NCBI GenBank assembly: GCA_963792885.1
Contig: CAWBXX010000004.1
Location: 12,052-76,051, forward strand
From: DASWJZ01 sp963792885
GTDB lineage: Bacteria > Pseudomonadota > Alphaproteobacteria > Rhizobiales > Afifellaceae
DNA: 64,000 bases
Direction of reading: 5' to 3'
Position numbers and translations under genes: made by a program. The notes under the pieces are model-generated. The model searched no databases, had not been told where the DNA came from, and was given only the letters and a program-made list of their open reading frames with translations. This document shows positions 47,754-56,698 of the stretch, piece after piece (the first letter of the stretch is position 1; the number at the start of each line of letters is the position of its first letter).

Positions 47754-49277
47754 TTATTTCGTTTCCTGCGCCAACCCAAATCCGATCGTTTTGCGCAGCT
47801 GGGTCTTCAATGAAGGCGGTATCAGCATCCACAGTATGATCGCTGCATTGACCGCAAGGATCGTGGCCGAGATCGGTCGGTCCACGAAGATGTTGTAGTG
47901 GCCGCCGGAGATAATCAGCGTGCGGCGGAAATTAGCTTCACAGATCGGCCCAAGCACGATGCCGATGACCATCGGCGGCAGCGGATATTCGAAGCGCCGG
48001 AGCCCATACCCCACCAGGCCGAACACGAGCATCATCCACAGATCGAATACGGAAGATTCCAGCGAGTAGACACCCATGATGCAAAGCACCAAGATCAAGG
48101 GGAGCAGGTACTTCTTCTTCAGCTTGATGCACAGGACAAACAGTGGCGTCAGCACGATGCCGATGAAGAACAGGAACACGTTCGCCGACATGTAGGCCAG
48201 GAAGATGCCGCCGACGACGTCCTGGTTCTTCTCAAACAGGTCAGGCCCGGGGAAGAAGCCGAGCAGAATGAGAGCGCCCATAAGCACGGCGCTCGACGCG
48301 TCGCCCGGAATGCCGAGCGCCAGGGTTGGGATGAGCGTCCCACCGACCGTGGCGTTGTTGGCCGATTCGGTCGCGACGACGCCGTCCTCGATGCCGGTGC
48401 CGAATTTCTCCGGCGTGCGCGAACTCGACTTGGCGATGGCATAGGCGGAGAACGCGGCGATCCCGCCGCCCGTACCGGGCAGCGCCCCGATGGCCGTCCC
48501 GATCAGGCTCGAGCGAAGGAGATTCACCCAATGCTTCAGCGTCGTGATCGAGGCGGAGAACGATGGACGTACCAGTGAAATGTCTGGGTCGACGGAAAGA
48601 CGTCCCCCCCGAATCTGGTCGATGATCTCCGAGACGGCGAATATTCCGACGACCAGCGCGACGATGTTGATGCCGCCGAGGAGACCGTTCAGCCCGAAGG
48701 TGAAGCGCTCCACATTAGCGAACTGGTCGTAGCCGACGGTCGAGAAGATCAGCCCCAGAACGCCGGTCATCAGTCCCTTGATCGTGGCTTCGCGTGACAC
48801 CACGGCGATGATGATCAGACCCGTCAGAGTGAGGGCAAAATATTCCGGCGGCGCGAAGTCGATGGCGAAATCGGCGAGCACCGGCGCCAGAAAGATCAGC
48901 ATGAACCCGCCTAGGAGACCGCCGATCGCCGATGCGGCGATCGCGATGCCGATGGCTTCCTTGGCGAGCCCACGCTGGGCCATCGGGTAGCCGTCGAGCA
49001 GCGTTGCGGCGGCCAGCGGCGTTCCGGGGATGCGCACCATGATGGCCGTGATCGCCCCACCGCATGAGCCACCCACGAAGATCGCGATCAGCAGGCCCAT
49101 GCCCGCCACCGGCGCCATATGGTAGGCGAGCGGCAAGAGCAGGATGATCCCCATCAGCGGACCGAGCCCCGGCAGGACGCCGATCAGCAGCCCGACCAGC
49201 GTGCCAAAGGCGATGGCCAGCAAGGCGTCCATGCTGAAGAAGAGATGGAACCCTTCGACGAGCGGCTCCAGGCTCAT
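47754..49277 (-). CDS. tctA: tripartite tricarboxylate transporter, large permease TctA
   Basis: This 507-residue membrane protein has about 11-12 transmembrane segments. GVLPGLGPLMGIILLLPLAY, GGSCGGAITAIMVRIPGTP and IGALPGTGGGIAAFSAYA are the conserved TctA signatures. It forms the sodium- or proton-driven transporter with TctB and the periplasmic receptor TctC encoded upstream. Though named for citrate, family members carry many organic acids and sulfonates. Confidence 0.95.
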   Translation of the reverse strand: MSLEPLVEGFHLFFSMDALLAIAFGTLVGLLIGVLPGLGPLMGIILLLPLAYHMAPVAGMGLLIAIFVGGSCGGAITAIMVRIPGTPLAAATLLDGYPMAQRGLAKEAIGIAIAASAIGGLLGGFMLIFLAPVLADFAIDFAPPEYFALTLTGLIIIAVVSREATIKGLMTGVLGLIFSTVGYDQFANVERFTFGLNGLLGGINIVALVVGIFAVSEIIDQIRGGRLSVDPDISLVRPSFSASITTLKHWVNLLRSSLIGTAIGALPGTGGGIAAFSAYAIAKSSSRTPEKFGTGIEDGVVATESANNATVGGTLIPTLALGIPGDASSAVLMGALILLGFFPGPDLFEKNQDVVGGIFLAYMSANVFLFFIGIVLTPLFVLCIKLKKKYLLPLILVLCIMGVYSLESSVFDLWMMLVFGLVGYGLRRFEYPLPPMVIGIVLGPICEANFRRTLIISGGHYNIFVDRPISATILAVNAAIILWMLIPPSLKTQLRKTIGFGLAQETK

Positions 49278-49353
49278 TTTGCGCTTCCCACTGAGACGCC
49301 TCGCGGCCTGCGCCGGTCCAGCGACAAGTCGCGGTCAGGGACTCGACGAATGC

Positions 49354-49923
49354 CTACCACGGCGCGAACCCCAGGAACCCGGCCGGGAGCGCGACATTAA
49401 GCAGGCCGCCAAACGCATAACCTGCCAAGAAGGTCAGGCCGATGGACAATCCTACGATCACAATCGGGTTGCGCACGCCGAGCGTCACGAAAACACCAGC
49501 AAGCAGGAGCGGCATGGCGAGGTAATATCCAAGCAGCGAGACGGTGGCGATGAAAGCGGTCAGCAGCAGCATGCAGGCAACGGCGCGCAGAACCAGCCAA
49601 CGTTCACGCGGCTCAGCAATCGCGGAGGCCGTGTCCAGCTTGCCTGACGCGCCTTCGTCGATGCCCTGATCGGCGAAGTCGCTCTCGCTCTCGCGAAAAG
49701 CATCGCCGAACCACACGCGGGCGAGTTGGACCGCGCACAAGGCGAGCAGTATTGCCGCTAGGAGCTCCGGCACAAAAGCCGCGTTGTACTGCGGCCCACC
49801 GCTCGCCGCGTCGTGATCGGCGAGGTCGGTAAAGCTTTGCCAGAAGATTGTGGCACAGACGAGCACGAAACCCGCCACGGCGGCCGTATGGCGAATCCTG
49901 GCCCTGCGTTCCAATGCAGTCAT
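49354..49923 (-). CDS. tctB: tripartite tricarboxylate transporter, small permease TctB
   Basis: This protein of about 189 residues has four membrane segments (IRHTAAVAGFVLVCATIFWQ first; LLGYYLAMPLLLAGVFVTLG later) separated by an acidic loop, the TctB layout. The end FGGLLNVALPAGFLGFAPW is complete. ATG 49,923 (MTALERRARI) is chosen; another ATG lies three codons upstream. It sits between tctC and tctA. Confidence 0.88.
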   Translation of the reverse strand: MTALERRARIRHTAAVAGFVLVCATIFWQSFTDLADHDAASGGPQYNAAFVPELLAAILLALCAVQLARVWFGDAFRESESDFADQGIDEGASGKLDTASAIAEPRERWLVLRAVACMLLLTAFIATVSLLGYYLAMPLLLAGVFVTLGVRNPIVIVGLSIGLTFLAGYAFGGLLNVALPAGFLGFAPW

Positions 49924-49993
49924 GCGAGACAACCTCAGACCTGCAGGTGACCAAGCCCTGCGGCCTGGCCACCCGGGGCTATCCGGTTCCGGC

Positions 49994-50999
49994 TCAGTTG
50001 TTCAGGGCCTTGACCTTGTTCTCCTCCCAGATAACCGCTTCTTTCGCAGACTTGAGCTCACTTGCGACCGTATTGCACACCTCGGAATACTGTTCCGGGC
50101 TAAAGTCGGTCGGCACGAATCCGACCTTCTCGATCCCGCTGCGGACATCGGCATTTTGCAGGGCGGACTGCATGGCACCGCGGAGCTTTGCGAGCGTGTC
50201 CTCCGGCGTTCCCTTCTTGACCAGCCACCAGTCCCAACCGCTGGCCGTCAGGCCGCTGATCCCCAGGTCGATCCCCAGCTCCTCGGGTCGCGGAGCGCCG
50301 TCGTAGACGTCCTGGACTTCCTTCTGGTTGCTCAAAGTCGCGAGAACCTTCAGGGTACTCCGTGTTACCCCGGTAGACGCCCGGATTGATGATAAGCCAG
50401 TCCAGGATACCGTTGCGCAGATCCTTCATGCCCAGCGCGAGGTCTTCGTAGGGCACGGGGCGCGAGACGAGGTTGAGCTGCTGCAACACCTTGGCCGCCA
50501 CCATATGCGGCAGAGTGAGCTTGTTGCCGTTGTACTTCGTCTCACCCGGGTGCTCTTGGACGTATTTGACGAAGGATGGAAAGTCGCTCCAGCGTGTCTC
50601 GTCAGGGCGCGATGCGATTGCGAAGGAGTTCGAGGTCGCCGAATAGAGCGGCACGAAATCGTCGCATCCCCATTCTGCGTCGCCAAACATCGGAGCGAGC
50701 ACGAGCGGCGCCACATAGCCGTCGACGACGGTGTAACCGTCGGCCGGCGCATCGAGGAACGTCTTGAAGGCCTTCACGCCGCCGGAGCCGGGAGTCGCGA
50801 CCACCGGGACCGGCTGGCCGAGCTTTGCCGCCATGCCTTCCGCAATGAGCTGGCTTACGCCGTAGGTGGGCGTGCCTGGGGCCCAGGGGTAGACAACCTG
50901 AACCTTGCGCTCCGGAAACTCGGCATGCGCCTGAGCGATCGCCAAGACGGTGACGGCGGAAGCAAGACCCGCCACTCTCAGAAATCTCGAAAAGGCCAT
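49994..50999 (-). pseudogene. tctC: TctC/Bug-family periplasmic receptor, one frameshift
   Basis: A signal peptide (MAFSRFLRVAGLASAVTVLA ... HA/EF) precedes a Bug-type receptor body: QVVYPWAPGTPTYGVSQLIA, VVATPGSGGVKAF, LTLPHMVAAKVLQQ. The C-terminal part (SNQKEVQDVYDGAPRPEELG ... KVKALNN) is in another frame. Removing one C near 50,360 (TAC-C-CTGAAG) restores TEYLKVLATLSNQKEVQ. It captures the substrate for TctAB. Confidence 0.87.
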
Positions 51000-51045
51000 T
51001 TCTATTCCTCCCATCTTCTCGTTCGTGTTTTCGCCTTGTGCTCTC

Positions 51046-52572
51046 TCACGCCGCGCATTCCAGGCCGTACCATCCGTATGCCTCCTTCGGCGTATCGAGG
51101 CCCTTCAGTATCTCTTGCAGTCCGGCATAGAGCTTTGCCTCGATCGCGCCGTCGCTGGTCGGACGCTCCTGCTTCGGATCGACAGCAAGGTCGTATAGGG
51201 CAAAGCCCTGATCCTCGAACGTTTGCCCATCATGCATCGGCACGCGGTGGGCATCGTTGAGCGCATCGATCTTGAGGAGCGGAACGCCCTTGGTGAAATC
51301 GAAAGGCTCCGACAGCTTCGCCGTGCGCAGCTCCGACAGTGCAAACGGCTCCCGCATGTGTTGCGGGTTCAGCGTGTATTCGTGCAGCCCCACACCCAGG
51401 ACGTCGGGCGGATAGTGGAACATGACGTAGCGGCCGTCGGTGACGCCGATGGGGCCGCCGAAGATGCCGAAGGCGACGATCCGCTCATCGTCCGGTGCTC
51501 CGTTGAGGAGCGGCAGAAGCGATTGCCCCCGGACCTCCGGCGGAATGGGGCAGCCGAACATGTCGAGGAAGGTCGGCATGATGTCGGGCGTCTGCGTGAG
51601 CGACCCGCACCGCGTGCCGCCACGCTGGGCGAAGTCCGGATGATAGATCATCAGCGGGATGTGAGTGACCTCCTCGTAGTAGGGCATGCGGCACTTGCCC
51701 CACCACTCATGCTCGGAGAGCAGGAAGCCGTGGTCGGTGGTCATGACGAGCGCGGTGTCTTTCCACAAATCGTGCTTGTCGAAGTAGTCGAGCAAACGCC
51801 CGAAATAGTCGTCGCACATGCGAACGAGAGCGGCGTAGTTCGCTCGAATTTCCCGGATTTCCTCCGGGCTCTCCGTCACACGCTTGTAGTCCGGCCAGTT
51901 GAGCACCGGGCCCTCATAATCGCTGTCTCCGTCGCGCCGGTAGCGCTCGGGCGACTGGAACGGCTCGTGTGGGTCGAACAGCTCAAGCTGCAGCAGCCAG
52001 TTGTCGGCCTCCCTGTTGGTGTCCAGGAACTCGAAGGCCGAGGCGAAGCAACCGGGTCCCGGCAGGTCCTTTTCGTCCGGCATGAACTCGAGGTTGACCA
52101 TGTGGTGCATGCGCCCCGGCTTCTTGGCCATGTCGTAGTGCTGCTGCGAGAACTTCTCGCGGAGCCGATCGAGCGGCGGTTGCACCATGGCCTTCCAGGG
52201 GTCGTATTCCTGGCCGCGGATAAAATCCCAGGTGCCGAATCGGGTGTGGTAGCCGGCGCCTCCGTCTTCGAAATAGTGAAAGTGATCGCTGACGAGGTGC
52301 GTGTAGGTACCGGCTTCCTGCAGAAGCTGCGCGAAGGAATTGTCGAACGGCTCCAGCGGCCCCCAGCTCCGGTGCATGAAGCTGAGCCGCCCCGTGTGCA
52401 TGTCGCGGCGCGCCGGGATGCACGGCAGGCTGCCGACATAGTGCCGGTCGAAAGTCACCGCCCGCTTGGCCAGGCGGCTGAAATTGGGCGTCTCGACCGT
52501 CGTCCCTCCGTAGGCCTCCAGAGCGAGGCGATTGAGAGAATCGAAAAGGACGAAAACCAGCTTCAAGGGCAC
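51046..52572 (-). CDS. sulfatase (S1 type, formylglycine-dependent)
   Basis: This 508-residue intact sulfatase has the activation motif LPCIPARRDMHTGR with Cys51 and Arg55 (CxPxR), a metal Asp11 in FVLFDSLNR (second metal residue of the usual pair replaced by Ser) and MTTDHGFLLSEHEWWGK. No signal peptide is seen. FHYFEDGGAGYHTRFGTWDF and the long inserts differ from the other two sulfatases, suggesting another substrate. It is followed by tctCBA on the same strand and diverges from a LysR gene, 143 bp away. Confidence 0.93.
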   Translation of the reverse strand: MPLKLVFVLFDSLNRLALEAYGGTTVETPNFSRLAKRAVTFDRHYVGSLPCIPARRDMHTGRLSFMHRSWGPLEPFDNSFAQLLQEAGTYTHLVSDHFHYFEDGGAGYHTRFGTWDFIRGQEYDPWKAMVQPPLDRLREKFSQQHYDMAKKPGRMHHMVNLEFMPDEKDLPGPGCFASAFEFLDTNREADNWLLQLELFDPHEPFQSPERYRRDGDSDYEGPVLNWPDYKRVTESPEEIREIRANYAALVRMCDDYFGRLLDYFDKHDLWKDTALVMTTDHGFLLSEHEWWGKCRMPYYEEVTHIPLMIYHPDFAQRGGTRCGSLTQTPDIMPTFLDMFGCPIPPEVRGQSLLPLLNGAPDDERIVAFGIFGGPIGVTDGRYVMFHYPPDVLGVGLHEYTLNPQHMREPFALSELRTAKLSEPFDFTKGVPLLKIDALNDAHRVPMHDGQTFEDQGFALYDLAVDPKQERPTSDGAIEAKLYAGLQEILKGLDTPKEAYGWYGLECAA

Positions 52573-52715
52573 GCTCCTCCACGCCGGGAGCGCACGGCGC
52601 CGCCGGATTTTCTTCGTATTAGAGAAACGCTAGCGATTGGAGCCTTGCCCGATCCAATATCAAATGGTCTCATAGCGATGAAATAATTTCATGAGATGCG
52701 AGGCGACGATCGCCG

Positions 52716-53618
52716 ATGCGGTTCTTGTTTTCCCGTCAGTTCGAGCACTTCTGCGCCGTCTACGCGACGCGCAATCTTCGCCAGGCCGCGGCGCAGGTCG
52801 GCGTAACGCAACCGGCGCTGTCGAAGAGCATCCAGGCGCTGGAGAGAAATCTCGGGACTGAGCTTTTCGAAAGAACGGCGAGAGGCATGATCCCCACCAC
52901 GGCCGGCACCATGCTGCGGCAACGCCTCGTCAACATGGAGCGGCAGGCGGAATATGCCGAATTGGAGGTCGGCGGCCTGGTAGAGGGTACCGGCGGCACG
53001 ATCCACATCGGTTCGGGACTCGTGTGGGGCTGGAAACAGATGCCGCAGGTCCTCAGCCAGTTCCACTCGGAGTTTCCGAATATCCATCTCGAAGTGACCA
53101 GCGGCATAACCGACGTGCTTCTGCCTATGCTACTCAACGGAGATCTCGACATCATCGTCAGCGACATGCACGACGTGACGGTGCCAAACGAGTTCAGGGT
53201 CAACCACGTCTGGACCACGGGAAGGCGGCCGTGGGTCCGGGCCGGCCACCCGCTGACGCGAAAGGCGTCGGTCGCCTGGGAAGACCTTGCCCGCTACAAA
53301 TGGGCCGGACACAATGCGGATACGCGTCTGACGAAGCACGTGACCCGCGAGTATGACGAGATCGGCGTGCGGCCGCCGACCATCATCCTGAAGACATCTT
53401 CACTGATGACGATGCTTGCCGTGGTCGCGGGCTCCGATCTCATCGGCATCTTCGCCGACGATCTCGCTCCCGATGCCAGGAGGCACAAGCTGCGCCCCTT
53501 GCCGATCAGAACTGAAGGCTGGGAGTTGCACGCTGGCCTCGTCTATCGCGCCGAGGCAACGAACATAAGGCCGTTCAAAAGGCTCATCGCCATCGCTAGA
53601 AACCTGCGACAGCGGTAG
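52716..53618 (+). CDS. LysR-family transcriptional regulator
   Basis: The product is a 300-residue protein with an N-terminal winged helix (FCAVYATRNLRQAAAQVGVT, QPALSKSIQALERNLGTELF) and a type 2 periplasmic-binding-fold effector domain. It is divergently transcribed from the sulfatase-tctCBA operon, the standard LysR arrangement, and most likely activates it in response to the substrate or product. Confidence 0.93.
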   Translation: MRFLFSRQFEHFCAVYATRNLRQAAAQVGVTQPALSKSIQALERNLGTELFERTARGMIPTTAGTMLRQRLVNMERQAEYAELEVGGLVEGTGGTIHIGSGLVWGWKQMPQVLSQFHSEFPNIHLEVTSGITDVLLPMLLNGDLDIIVSDMHDVTVPNEFRVNHVWTTGRRPWVRAGHPLTRKASVAWEDLARYKWAGHNADTRLTKHVTREYDEIGVRPPTIILKTSSLMTMLAVVAGSDLIGIFADDLAPDARRHKLRPLPIRTEGWELHAGLVYRAEATNIRPFKRLIAIARNLRQR

Positions 53619-53855
53619 CGGAACGATCGCGGCGTTCCGCCCTGAGACGCATCGCAACCCGTGGGACTTGTCTCACACGGCAAGCCCATTTTGTGCCGTG
53701 GGAGTGTCTGCCGTTCGACGATGCGGCTTCAGTGCCTCCTTGCTTTCCTCGCATATAGTGCTTCCCCGGACGGTAATGGGGCTTGATGCCCACTGCCTTC
53801 GCGATCTTTCGGCCCATCGCCTTTGCCGAGAACACGAGCCGAGCTCCGATCCTCC

Positions 53856-54296
53856 TCATCGGTCCAGTCTGGATTCTGTGGCGTCGAAGAAGACACGCAG
53901 CCCGGCATTGCTGCCACCGCTATCGGCGACGAGCGCCGAACGCGCCGCGATGCGGTAACGGTAGCAATAGCTTCGATGGCAGAGGAAGCTGCCGCCCTTC
54001 ATCACCTTTTCCTGCCTTTCCTTCGCCTGCGCGTTGCGCGCTTGCGCTTCCCGGCGCATCGATCGCACGCGGAAGGAGTCGGCCGTCCACTCCCACACGT
54101 TCCCGGCCATGTCGTAGAGGCCGGCGCCGTTCGGCGGGAACGCGCCGACGGGAGAGGTCGCCATCCAGCCGGGCGCATGTGTTCTCGATGGGGAAGCGGC
54201 CCTGCCAGATGTTGCAGGGCTGGAAGTCCGTGTCGTTCGGCTCCTTATCGCCCCAGGGGAAGCGTGGATCGGCGAGGCCGCCTCTTGCAGCGTGCG
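53856..54296 (-). pseudogene. C-terminal fragment of a second formylglycine-generating enzyme
   Basis: Only the last ~145 residues of an FGE remain: HAARGGLADPRFPWGD, FQPCNIWQGRFPIENT, then in another frame MATSPVGAFPPNGAGLYDMA, EWTADSF and the paired active-site cysteines in GGSFLCHRSYCYRYR. It is close to the intact FGE at 34.6 kb. Homology stops at about 54,295, where an ABC-ATPase tail on the other strand begins. One further frameshift lies near 54,170. It cannot make a working enzyme. Confidence 0.88.
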
Positions 54297-54628
54297 ACGC
54301 GGTCACCGTTGGCGTCCGTGCGGAGCACCTGGAGCCGGCTAAGACTGGAATCCGCTTCAGGATCGAGAACGTCGAGCTTCTCGGTGCTGACAGCCTGCTC
54401 TACGGATGCTTAGCGGGAGGAGAGCCGATTGTTGTTTCCCTCCGCGGTGTTTACGATCCCGGCGAGGGTGAGATCGTTGCGGTCCGGCCGGCAGCCGGAC
54501 ATTGTCACGTCTTCGACGGCAGCGGACGCGCGTTGACACCGCTCCCGCCGCCAGCCGCGCTCGACGCCCGCGGGAGATCGTCAGCGGGGCAGCCGGACGA
54601 AAGGAGGACAGCTCCCTCTGTCCGCTAG
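54297..54628 (+). pseudogene. orphan C-terminal (TOBE) fragment of a UgpC-type ABC ATPase
   Basis: Reading VTVGVRAEHLEPAKTG, RIENVELLGADSLLYGCLAG, EGEIVAVRPAAGHCHVFDGS and RALTPL, this is the TOBE end of a sugar-importer ATPase; the Walker and signature motifs are missing. It abuts the FGE fragment head to head. The last ~25 codons may be extension into unrelated sequence. It marks a rearrangement junction inside the island. Confidence 0.8.
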
Positions 54629-54679
54629 GATAGCACTGGGGCAGCCGGCAGCTGAGGTATCAACGTCTGCATTTGATGC

Positions 54680-54694
54680 TGTGGACGGCTCTCC
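54680..54694 (+). repeat. left subterminal inverted repeat of the IS1111 element
   Basis: TGTGGACGGCTCTCC; its exact reverse complement is at 55,997-56,011. Confidence 0.85.
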
Positions 54695-54737
54695 ACGCTG
54701 CGGCCAGCTTTGAGCTGGTTGATAGCTGGAGGCTAGC

Positions 54738-55772
54738 ATGGAAGCGATCGTGACGATTGGACTGGATATCGCCAAGTCGGTCTTTCAAGTTCACGGGGTT
54801 GATGCAGACGGGGCGGTTCTCATTCGCCGGCGTCTGACGCGGGGGAAGGTACTAACCTTCTTCGAGAAGCTTCCACCCTGCCTTGTTGGCCTGGAGGCCT
54901 GCGCCACGGCTCACTACTGGGGTCGCGAACTCCGGAAGCTCGGCCACGATGTGCGGCTGATGCCGCCGAGCTATGTGAAGCCTTACGTGAAGCGCCAGAA
55001 GAACGATGCGGCTGACGCCGAAGCCATCTGCGAAGCCGTGACCCGAGCGAACATGCGCTTCGTCGAGATCAAGAGCCCGGAGCAGCAGGGCGTCATGTCG
55101 CTGCATCGAGTTCGGCAGATGTTGATGCGTCAGCGCACGCAGATCTCGAACGCGATCCGCGGGCATCTGGGCGAGTTCGGAAGGGTGGCGCCAATCGGCC
55201 GCAATGGTCTCGCGCAGCTCATCGCCATTGTTGCCGACCCGAATGACAACACTTTACCCGACGATGTGCGCGCTGCCGTCGCGATGCTCGCGGTCCAACT
55301 CCGCCTTTTGAACGAGCAGATCCTCGAACTGGACCGCCGGGTCAGAGCGAGCGCCCGCGCCACCGATGTCGGCCGGCGACTGATGGAAGTGCCGGGCGTT
55401 GGTCCGGTGCTCGCCAGCGCTCTCGTCGCGGCGGTTCCTGATCCAAAGGCATTCAAGTCAGGCCGGAACCTGGCGGCGTGGATCGGACTCGTGCCTCGCC
55501 AGAACTCCAGTGGTGGCAAAGAGCGACTTGGCGGGATCACGAAGCAAGGCGATCGCTACCTGAGGCAGATGCTGGTCGTGGGAGCGCTGGCTGTCATACG
55601 ATACGCGCAAAGGCATGGAACCCGAAGACCATGGCTGGTCCAACTCCTCGCGCGCCGCACCACCAAGGTTGCCGCCGTCGCGCTCGCCAACAAAACAGCC
55701 CGAATGATCTGGGCCATCATGACCACGGGTGAACGCTACAGAGAGCCGGGTCCAGCATCTGCAGTGGCTTAG
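54738..55772 (+). CDS. IS110-family transposase
   Basis: The product is a 344-residue DEDD transposase with RuvC-like N-terminal domain: Asp in TIGLDIAKSVFQVH, Glu in GLEACATAHYW, Asp pair in KNDAADAEAICEA. The C-terminal Tnp domain has LMEVPGVGPVLASALV and NSSGGKERLGGITKQGDRYL, containing the catalytic Ser region. The frame is intact. IS110-family recombinases act with an element-encoded guide RNA; in the IS1111 group this RNA is expected downstream of the gene. GGAGG lies upstream of the ATG. Confidence 0.95.
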   Translation: MEAIVTIGLDIAKSVFQVHGVDADGAVLIRRRLTRGKVLTFFEKLPPCLVGLEACATAHYWGRELRKLGHDVRLMPPSYVKPYVKRQKNDAADAEAICEAVTRANMRFVEIKSPEQQGVMSLHRVRQMLMRQRTQISNAIRGHLGEFGRVAPIGRNGLAQLIAIVADPNDNTLPDDVRAAVAMLAVQLRLLNEQILELDRRVRASARATDVGRRLMEVPGVGPVLASALVAAVPDPKAFKSGRNLAAWIGLVPRQNSSGGKERLGGITKQGDRYLRQMLVVGALAVIRYAQRHGTRRPWLVQLLARRTTKVAAVALANKTARMIWAIMTTGERYREPGPASAVA

Positions 55773-55996
55773 GAACACGAGAGATTGGGAAGGGCAGACG
55801 CGATGTAATGCGCCAGCGGTAGGTATCGAGGGCCAGGAAAACCCAGTTGCGCCAGAGCGCCTCAGAGCGCGTGCTTTTGGTCGGGACCAGGCTCCGCGAA
55901 GGGCATTATGGCCAGCGGCCATGCGCGCCGCACCAACAGGTCGAACACATGGCCGCACCAACCAAAGCGCACGACATCAAGAAAACCCTTGCCAAC
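55773..55996 (+). ncRNA. candidate guide (bridge/seek) RNA region of the IS1111 element
   Basis: 224 non-coding bases between the transposase stop and the right inverted repeat contain several stem-forming stretches. In IS1111-group elements the target-selecting RNA is encoded here. No RNA boundary can be set from sequence alone; the call rests on element type and position. Confidence 0.45.
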
Positions 55997-56011
55997 GGAG
56001 AGCCGTCCACA
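55997..56011 (+). repeat. right subterminal inverted repeat of the IS1111 element
   Basis: GGAGAGCCGTCCACA, the exact reverse complement of 54,680-54,694. Immediately outside, AATGCGGAAG (56,020-56,029) and CTTCCGCATT (56,049-56,058) form a separate 10-bp hairpin. Confidence 0.85.
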
Positions 56012-56058
56012 CATGGCGCAATGCGGAAGCGCCTGAGCGAGCCGCCGACTTCCGCATT

Positions 56059-56312
56059 CCAAAATGAACCAGACATCGTTCAGATCGAACCAATCCCCCA
56101 TGCCCTTGCCCGGTCAAGCGTGCGCTGGCTCCGGAAGTCGGCTCCGTTTCACCACAGCTTGACGGGACCATGAAGTATCTCAAATGTCTGCTGGTGCTCA
56201 ACGATGATCTAAGTCGAGTGTGGCTACGTTTCGCCCCCAGTTACATACCCTACTTTCTCGACAATTCTGGCAACTTCTTGAAATATAACAGAATACTTGC
56301 TTTGGTATATTG
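56059..56312. other. AT-rich non-coding segment between IS and repeat copy 2
   Basis: No gene is recognisable. From about 56,230 the base composition becomes clearly AT-rich compared with the rest of the window (for example AATATAACAGAATACTTGC). Such a segment next to an att-like repeat is typical of the end of an integrated element. Confidence 0.45.
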
Positions 56313-56475
56313 GTCCACAATCATCCGTCAGGCGATCCGACCCCCTCGCGGGCGGATATCCAGATGACGAATACGATCATCGATATCGGCAAGCCGCTCG
56401 GCATCGCCGTGCACGACCACCTGATCATCGGCCGCGAAGGGCACGTGAGCTTCAAGGGCCAGGGTCTGATGTGAG
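56313..56475 (+). repeat. direct repeat copy 2: radC 3'-end fragment (putative att site)
   Basis: This matches 33,726-33,888 with two mismatches and ends one base past the radC stop codon. It lacks the rest of radC (~54 C-terminal codons only), so it is a non-functional fragment. It marks the right border of the proposed island. Confidence 0.88.
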
Positions 56476-56698
56476 TTTCCTCAAAAGCCGCTTGTGTCCT
56501 GCCTTGACTTTCGCTGATTCAATCAGAAACGCAGGAAACACCAAGGCGCAACACCCGTGATCAGGCAGGTGTACCCCGGCGCGTAAAGAGAAGCGTTCTA
56601 TCGTCAGGCAACGAATAAGATCGGTGCCATATCGGACGCGGCAGCGTTCATCAGCGAATTCTGATCTTCCCGCCCATTCAACGCGACGTTCCGTTCTT
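56476..56698. other. non-coding stretch between repeat copy 2 and the LacI gene
   Basis: No gene is recognised in these ~220 bases. In the unedited frame the LacI gene appears to extend to 56,604, but that tail is not LacI-like. Confidence 0.4.

Larger units (their letters stand above)
54672..56018 (+). mobile_element. IS110-family insertion sequence, IS1111 group
   Basis: A transposase gene (54,738-55,772) is flanked by a perfect 15-bp subterminal inverted repeat: 54,680-54,694 and 55,997-56,011. Short left and long right non-coding ends and subterminal repeats are the IS1111-group layout. Outer limits are estimates from the usual few bases beyond the repeats; total length ~1.35 kb is normal. 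It sits beside the right border of the island. Confidence 0.82.
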
